This document shows positions 4,717 to 7,767 of a stretch of 7,767 nt of DNA, in pieces. Numbering within the stretch: position 1 is the first letter of the stretch; the number at the start of each line of letters is the position of its first letter. The DNA comes from Sulfurovum sp. GTDB taxonomy: Bacteria > Campylobacterota > Campylobacteria > Campylobacterales > Sulfurovaceae. Made by a program: the position numbers and the translations under genes. The notes under the pieces are model-generated. The model saw nothing but the letters and a program-made list of their open reading frames with translations. It did no database searches and had not been told where the DNA came from. The stretch lies in the NCBI GenBank assembly GCA_027029065.1, contig JALVGO010000254.1, positions 1 to 7,767 on the forward strand, written 5' to 3'.

Positions 4717-6066
4717 TTACATCCAATCGACAATTTTTGAGACTTCATCGGCAATAAAACACTTAATTTGGCTCTCTTCGATTGGTTTATTGGGGATGAC
4801 GGCTTTTTTGAATCCTTGTGTCACCATCTCTTTAAGGCGCTGGGTAAGACCGGAAATTTCCCGTATTTCACCTGTTAATGACACCTCTCCCAGAAAGAGG
4901 GTTTCGCTGCTTAGCTCTCTGTTGCGGTAACTGCTCAAGATTGCAGCGATGATCGCCAGGTCGGCAGCGGGTTCAGTAACCTTGATGCCGCCGCTGATGT
5001 TGATGAAGACATCATAGGTGCCAAGCGGCAGGTCGAGTTTCTTCTCCAGCAGGGCAAGGAGCATGTTTAGACGGTTGTTATCAAATCCCGTACAGCTGCG
5101 TTTGGGGTGTCCGTAGGCTTCGGCAACAAGTGCTTGCACCTCAATGACAATAGGACGGCTACCCTCCATAATGACTGTCAGTGCCGAACCGGACTGGAGT
5201 TTCTCTTTGTTGAAAAAACGACCCGCCATGCTTTTAGCATCGTTAAGCCCCTCTTTGTTCATCTCAAAGATGCCCACTTCGTTGGTAGAGCCAAAACGGT
5301 TTTTAAAGCCGCGAAGCAGCCGCAGTTCGGAGTTGCTGTCGCCTTCAAAATAGAGTACGGTATCGACCATGTGTTCCAGTACCCGTGGACCTGCGATGGA
5401 GCCGTCTTTGGTAATGTGTCCGATGATAAAGATGGGGATGTGCAGACTCTTGGCAATGCGCATCAGTTCAAAGGTGATGGTGCGCACCTGTGTAACCGAC
5501 CCCGGAGCAGATGGGGTCTCTTCGGAGTAGAGGGTTTGAATGGAGTCTATGACAATAAAGCGGTAGTCTCTGCGGTTGATCTCGGCAATGACGGAGGCAA
5601 GGTTGATCTCCGAGAGTAAAAAGAGTTTTTCGTGGTTGGCACCAAGGCGGTTTGCCCGCAGTTTGATCTGCCCGGCAGACTCTTCACCGGAGACGTAGAG
5701 CACCTCTTGCTGTTGTGCGGCAAGGTTGCCTGCAATTTTGAGCAGCAGGGTGGACTTCCCGATCCCCGGACTGCCGCCAATGAGCGTGAGTGATCCCGGA
5801 ACGATGCCGCCGCCAAGCACAAGGTCAAGTTCTTTGCTGCCTGATCCAAAACGCGTGATGTTGTCCTCATCTACTTCGGTGATGGGTTTTGCCTTTGGGA
5901 TGGCGGGGGCGGAAGAGGATGATGTCGTCTCTTTAAGAAACTTGATCTGTTCGGCGCTTAGTTCGATCATACTCTCCCACTCACCGCAGGAGGTACATTT
6001 GCCCATCCATCTTGGCGATTGAAAGCCGCATGCCTGACACTCAAAAAGGGTTTTTTTCTTTGCCAC
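4717..6066 (-). CDS. radA: DNA repair protein RadA (Sms)
   Basis: Hexameric RecA-like ATPase that promotes branch migration and processing of recombination intermediates in DNA repair and transformation. Its 449 residues match the usual length (~450-460). Domains in order: a four-cysteine zinc finger (Cys10, Cys13, Cys24, Cys27); an ATPase core with Walker A GGSPGIGKS (97-105) and Walker B-like FIVIDSIQT; the RadA-specific KNRFG motif in the core's C-terminal part; and a Lon-protease-like C-terminal domain from about 300 on, lacking peptidase function in the family. The start is GTG at 6066-6064, supported by AGGA at 6078-6075 with 8-nt spacing and by the conserved MAKKKTLFECQACG-type N-terminus. 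It follows ftsY by 98 nt and may have its own promoter there. An AT-rich 6-bp inverted repeat (GTAAAA 4702-4707, TTTTAC 4715-4720) overlaps its stop codon. No defects are seen. Confidence 0.98.
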   Translation of the reverse strand: MAKKKTLFECQACGFQSPRWMGKCTSCGEWESMIELSAEQIKFLKETTSSSSAPAIPKAKPITEVDEDNITRFGSGSKELDLVLGGGIVPGSLTLIGGSPGIGKSTLLLKIAGNLAAQQQEVLYVSGEESAGQIKLRANRLGANHEKLFLLSEINLASVIAEINRRDYRFIVIDSIQTLYSEETPSAPGSVTQVRTITFELMRIAKSLHIPIFIIGHITKDGSIAGPRVLEHMVDTVLYFEGDSNSELRLLRGFKNRFGSTNEVGIFEMNKEGLNDAKSMAGRFFNKEKLQSGSALTVIMEGSRPIVIEVQALVAEAYGHPKRSCTGFDNNRLNMLLALLEKKLDLPLGTYDVFINISGGIKVTEPAADLAIIAAILSSYRNRELSSETLFLGEVSLTGEIREISGLTQRLKEMVTQGFKKAVIPNKPIEESQIKCFIADEVSKIVDWM

Positions 6067-6074
6067 GTTGTCTA

Positions 6075-6078
6075 TCCT
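6075..6078 (-). promoter_or_regulatory. Ribosome binding site fixing the radA GTG start
   Basis: AGGA on the - strand lies 8 nt before the GTG at 6066-6064. No in-frame ATG exists nearby that keeps the conserved zinc-finger N-terminus, so this site decides the non-ATG start. Confidence 0.7.
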
Positions 6079-6095
6079 GAAGGTAAGTTTGGTGT

Positions 6096-6101
6096 AGTAT
6101 A
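6096..6101 (-). promoter_or_regulatory. Candidate -10 box of a radA promoter
   Basis: TATACT on the - strand (6101-6096) would start transcription near 6089, about 23 nt before the GTG start. No -35 match is present; the corresponding position is the CCCCTC tract. The inverted repeat at 6124-6152 is centred about 49 nt upstream of that start, a usual place for an activator site. This is inferred from position only. Confidence 0.35.
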
Positions 6102-6123
6102 TAACAGTTTGGAAGGAGGAGGG

Positions 6124-6152
6124 GTAAAATATGTCATATTGTCATATTTTAC
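6124..6152. repeat. 10-bp perfect inverted repeat with embedded tandem 8-mer (ftsY-radA gap)
   Basis: GTAAAATATG (6124-6133) and CATATTTTAC (6143-6152) are perfect reverse complements separated by 9 nt. Overlapping them is an exact tandem duplication of GTCATATT (6133-6140 and 6141-6148). On the - strand it begins 12 nt past the ftsY stop and is followed by a pyrimidine tract without a T run. It therefore does not look like an intrinsic terminator; a protein-binding site or mRNA hairpin is more likely. Confidence 0.65.
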
Positions 6153-6164
6153 ACTGTGGGGGAT

Positions 6165-7031
6165 TTAAAGAAATATCTCATCAAGAATGGTATTGACATA
6201 CTCATTTGCCTTAAAGCGTATCAGGTCTTCAGGCTGTTCACCTGTACCGATGTAGAAGATGGGCATCTGAAGTTCATCGGCAATGCTCAGTACCGAGCCG
6301 CCTTTTGCCGTACCGTCAAGCTTGGTGATGATGATCCCGTCTATGCCGATCATTTCATCAAAGGCTTTTGCCTGATTGATCGAAGAGCTTCCCTGTGTAC
6401 CGTCGAGGATGAGCATCTTGCGGTGGGGTGCTCCCTCCATGGCTTTGCCGGCAACGCGGATCATCTTCTTAAGCTCCTCACTGAGGTTTGTCTGGGTATG
6501 CAGACGTCCTGCCGTGTCGATGATGACATGCTCCAGTCCTCTTGCTTTTGCCGCTTCGATGGTGTCATAGACCACCGCTGAAGGGTCATGCCCCTGTCTT
6601 GTAGCAACAAAGGGAATCTCCAGCCTGTTTGCCCACCGGGTCAGCTGTTCGATCGCTGCGGCACGGAAAGTGTCTCCTGCACCGAGAATAACCCCTTTGC
6701 CTTCATTTTTGTAACGGTAGGCGAGTTTGGAGATGGTGGTGGTCTTGCCTGCACCGTTGACACCGATGATCATCTCCACATAGGGAACGGCATCGCTTTC
6801 CTTCCAGTCGGCCTTGTACTGAAATACAGAGATGAGCGAGTTGAACGCCTGTGTTCGGGTGATGGTGTCAGGCAGTGCTTCAAGCAGACGCTCTACCAGT
6901 TCGTAGTTGACATCTGCTTCAAGAAGAATATCTTCAAACTCCTCTTTGGTAACAGCTTTTTTCTTTTCGGGTGCGACCTCTTTGATCGCTTCGGATGTTT
7001 TTCCAAATACTTTTTTCAGCATACCGAACAT
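6165..7031 (-). CDS. ftsY: Signal recognition particle receptor FtsY
   Basis: SRP-type GTPase that receives ribosome-nascent chain-SRP complexes at the inner membrane and delivers membrane proteins to the SecYEG translocon. It has 288 residues and consists mostly of the NG domain. The long acidic A domain of E. coli FtsY is absent, leaving only a short N-terminal helix (MFGMLKKVFGK), as in many Campylobacterota. The N domain covers about 12-75. G-domain motifs: GVNGAGKTT (90-98), DTFRAAA (120-126), DTAGR (172-176), TKLDGTAKGG (236-245). ATG at 7031 has a strong AGGAGA ribosome site. The upstream lipoprotein gene stops only 12 nt before, so the two are probably co-transcribed and translationally coupled. 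From memory, C. jejuni has the same neighbourhood (radA Cj1205c, ftsY Cj1206c, thioredoxin-like lipoprotein Cj1207c). Confidence 0.98.
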   Translation of the reverse strand: MFGMLKKVFGKTSEAIKEVAPEKKKAVTKEEFEDILLEADVNYELVERLLEALPDTITRTQAFNSLISVFQYKADWKESDAVPYVEMIIGVNGAGKTTTISKLAYRYKNEGKGVILGAGDTFRAAAIEQLTRWANRLEIPFVATRQGHDPSAVVYDTIEAAKARGLEHVIIDTAGRLHTQTNLSEELKKMIRVAGKAMEGAPHRKMLILDGTQGSSSINQAKAFDEMIGIDGIIITKLDGTAKGGSVLSIADELQMPIFYIGTGEQPEDLIRFKANEYVNTILDEIFL

Positions 7032-7043
7032 GGGATTCTCCTT

Positions 7044-7700
7044 TTATTCTAAAATCGTTTTCAGATCGTGTTCTATCATCTCTATGGGGACTGCACCCTC
7101 ATAGTGTCTCCAGTAGTGACCGCTGCGGTAGATGACTATCATTGGTACAGGAACACTGTCTGGGATGTTGAGCGGTTCAAACAGCTTTTGGACCAGAGGA
7201 TTGTTCTGGTCGCTGATGGAAATGTAGAAGTTCGCATGATAGTTTTGGATAAAACTGCTGATATCCTGCGTGTACTTCTTGGGATTGAGCAGTATACCGA
7301 GTACATAGAGATCGTTGGTATATTTTTTCTGCAGTTGGGAAAGATAGGGTACTTCTCCCTGACACGGCAAAGACCATGGTGTGAAAAAGTAGACCAGGAC
7401 AACGGGTTGTGAAATATCTTTGAAGACAACCCGTGTGCCGTCGATGGCAACATGCTTCTGCTCTCCTGTCAGACTGTTCAGTGCATACATCTCTCCGGTA
7501 GAGGGGTAGAGGGTGGTTGTATTGTCCTCAAGACGGTTTTTGGATGCCTGAAGTTTCTCTTTTGTCAGGGTTTCTGTCTGCTGCTGTGGCTGCTGCGTAT
7601 GAAACGGATTTTGTTTCTGCTCTTTTTTGTCACACCCTGTTATGATCGCTGTGAGTATAAACAGTATGGCTGTAAAGTGTGTGGCAGTGTGTTTTCTCAC
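7044..7700 (-). CDS. TlpA/thioredoxin-fold lipoprotein with SxxC instead of CxxC
   Basis: 218-residue predicted periplasmic lipoprotein. The signal peptide ends in lipobox ITG-Cys23; Asp follows at +2, which by the E. coli rule would hold it in the inner membrane. A Gln-rich linker (about 27-45) leads to a thioredoxin-like domain (about 65-216). It has VVLVYFFTPW (100-109), then Ser110-Leu-Pro-Cys113, GEVPYLSQLQKKY, and the cis-proline segment VPMIVIYRSG near the C-terminus. This matches the TlpA/ResA layout except that the first active-site Cys is Ser (codon TCT, 7373-7371), so a normal dithiol redox cycle is not possible; only Cys113 remains. The start is GTG at 7700, with AAAGGA 5 nt upstream. 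An out-of-frame ATG overlapping it meets a stop at once. It is first in a leftward operon with ftsY. The family call is confident; the function is unknown. Confidence 0.88.
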   Translation of the reverse strand: MRKHTATHFTAILFILTAIITGCDKKEQKQNPFHTQQPQQQTETLTKEKLQASKNRLEDNTTTLYPSTGEMYALNSLTGEQKHVAIDGTRVVFKDISQPVVLVYFFTPWSLPCQGEVPYLSQLQKKYTNDLYVLGILLNPKKYTQDISSFIQNYHANFYISISDQNNPLVQKLFEPLNIPDSVPVPMIVIYRSGHYWRHYEGAVPIEMIEHDLKTILE

Positions 7701-7705
7701 ATAAA

Positions 7706-7711
7706 TCCTTT
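7706..7711 (-). promoter_or_regulatory. Ribosome binding site fixing the GTG start of the TlpA-like lipoprotein
   Basis: AAAGGA on the - strand sits 5 nt before GTG at 7700-7698. The only nearby ATG (7702-7700) is out of frame and is followed directly by TGA, and no other in-frame start precedes the signal peptide core. Confidence 0.65.
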
Positions 7712-7741
7712 CGGCTGTTTTCTGTTAGAGAGATTGTCAGG

Positions 7742-7747
7742 TATAAT
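7742..7747 (+). promoter_or_regulatory. -10 box of a rightward promoter for a gene outside the window
   Basis: A perfect TATAAT lies at 7742-7747 on the + strand, in the 67-nt gap beyond the leftward lipoprotein gene. No convincing -35 is present, which is common in Campylobacterota. It suggests a divergent gene starting just past base 7767. From memory the C. jejuni neighbour at this place is a 5-formyltetrahydrofolate cyclo-ligase-type gene, but nothing of it is visible here. The leftward operon promoter must lie in or beyond the same gap. Confidence 0.4.
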
Positions 7748-7767
7748 AGCATTGCAAAAAAGTTAAA

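Noticed and set aside
4702..4720. GTAAAA/TTTTAC inverted repeat at the radA stop as a terminator
   Set aside because: It has only six AT-rich pairs, overlaps the stop codon and has no following T run in the direction of transcription; it is likely chance in AT-rich sequence.
5107..5619. 170-codon + strand open frame inside radA
   Set aside because: It is antisense to strongly conserved RadA motifs; its protein has no recognisable domain and no ribosome site is evident.
6124..6152. The inverted repeat as the ftsY terminator
   Set aside because: The stem is AT-rich with a 9-nt loop and is followed by a C-rich pyrimidine tract, not a T run.
7734..7747. TTGTCA and TATAAT as a -35/-10 pair
   Set aside because: The spacing is only 2 nt, so they cannot serve as one promoter; only the -10 was kept.

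Overview
The window looks like chromosomal DNA of a Campylobacterota (Epsilonproteobacteria) member, most likely a deep-sea or sulfur-oxidising type such as Sulfurovum or Sulfurimonas. The reasons are the protein sequence character, the moderate GC content with AT-rich control regions, promoters that show a -10 box but little -35, and a radA-ftsY-thioredoxin-like lipoprotein cluster that I recall from Campylobacter. The assignment is inference; no rRNA or other marker gene is present.

Left part, + strand (1-2843): a tightly coupled gene string. It holds the C-terminal half of argD (acetylornithine aminotransferase), a TolC-family outer-membrane factor and a MidA/NDUFAF7-family methyltransferase. 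Start and stop codons overlap at both junctions, so they are probably one transcript. Its last gene runs 11 nt into the tail of a convergent gene.

Middle part, - strand (2833-4716): a small proline-rich lipoprotein with its own good promoter, acpS (holo-ACP synthase) and an orphan OmpR/PhoB-type response regulator. Between acpS and the regulator lies the most striking non-coding object in the window. It is a 162-bp, gap-free, almost perfectly centred imperfect palindrome with 18-bp perfect ends and a possible 3-bp target duplication, consistent with a MITE-like or REP/BIME-like dispersed element. The 176 nt upstream of the regulator are AT-rich and hold inverted repeats and recurrent GACTAT boxes that may be operators.

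Right part, - strand (4717-7700): radA, ftsY and a TlpA/thioredoxin-fold lipoprotein, transcribed in the order lipoprotein, ftsY, radA. The lipoprotein-ftsY junction is closely coupled (12 nt). The ftsY-radA gap (98 nt) holds a 10-bp perfect inverted repeat containing a tandem 8-mer, and a candidate radA promoter. The lipoprotein has Ser in place of the first Cys of the thioredoxin CxxC motif, so it should not be assumed to be an ordinary thiol oxidoreductase. The last 67 nt hold a rightward -10 box for a divergent gene outside the window.

Most of the window is ordinary housekeeping sequence. I see no defence system, prophage, CRISPR array, RNA gene or intact transposase. The best candidates for novelty are the palindromic element, the SxxC lipoprotein and the two intergenic control regions.
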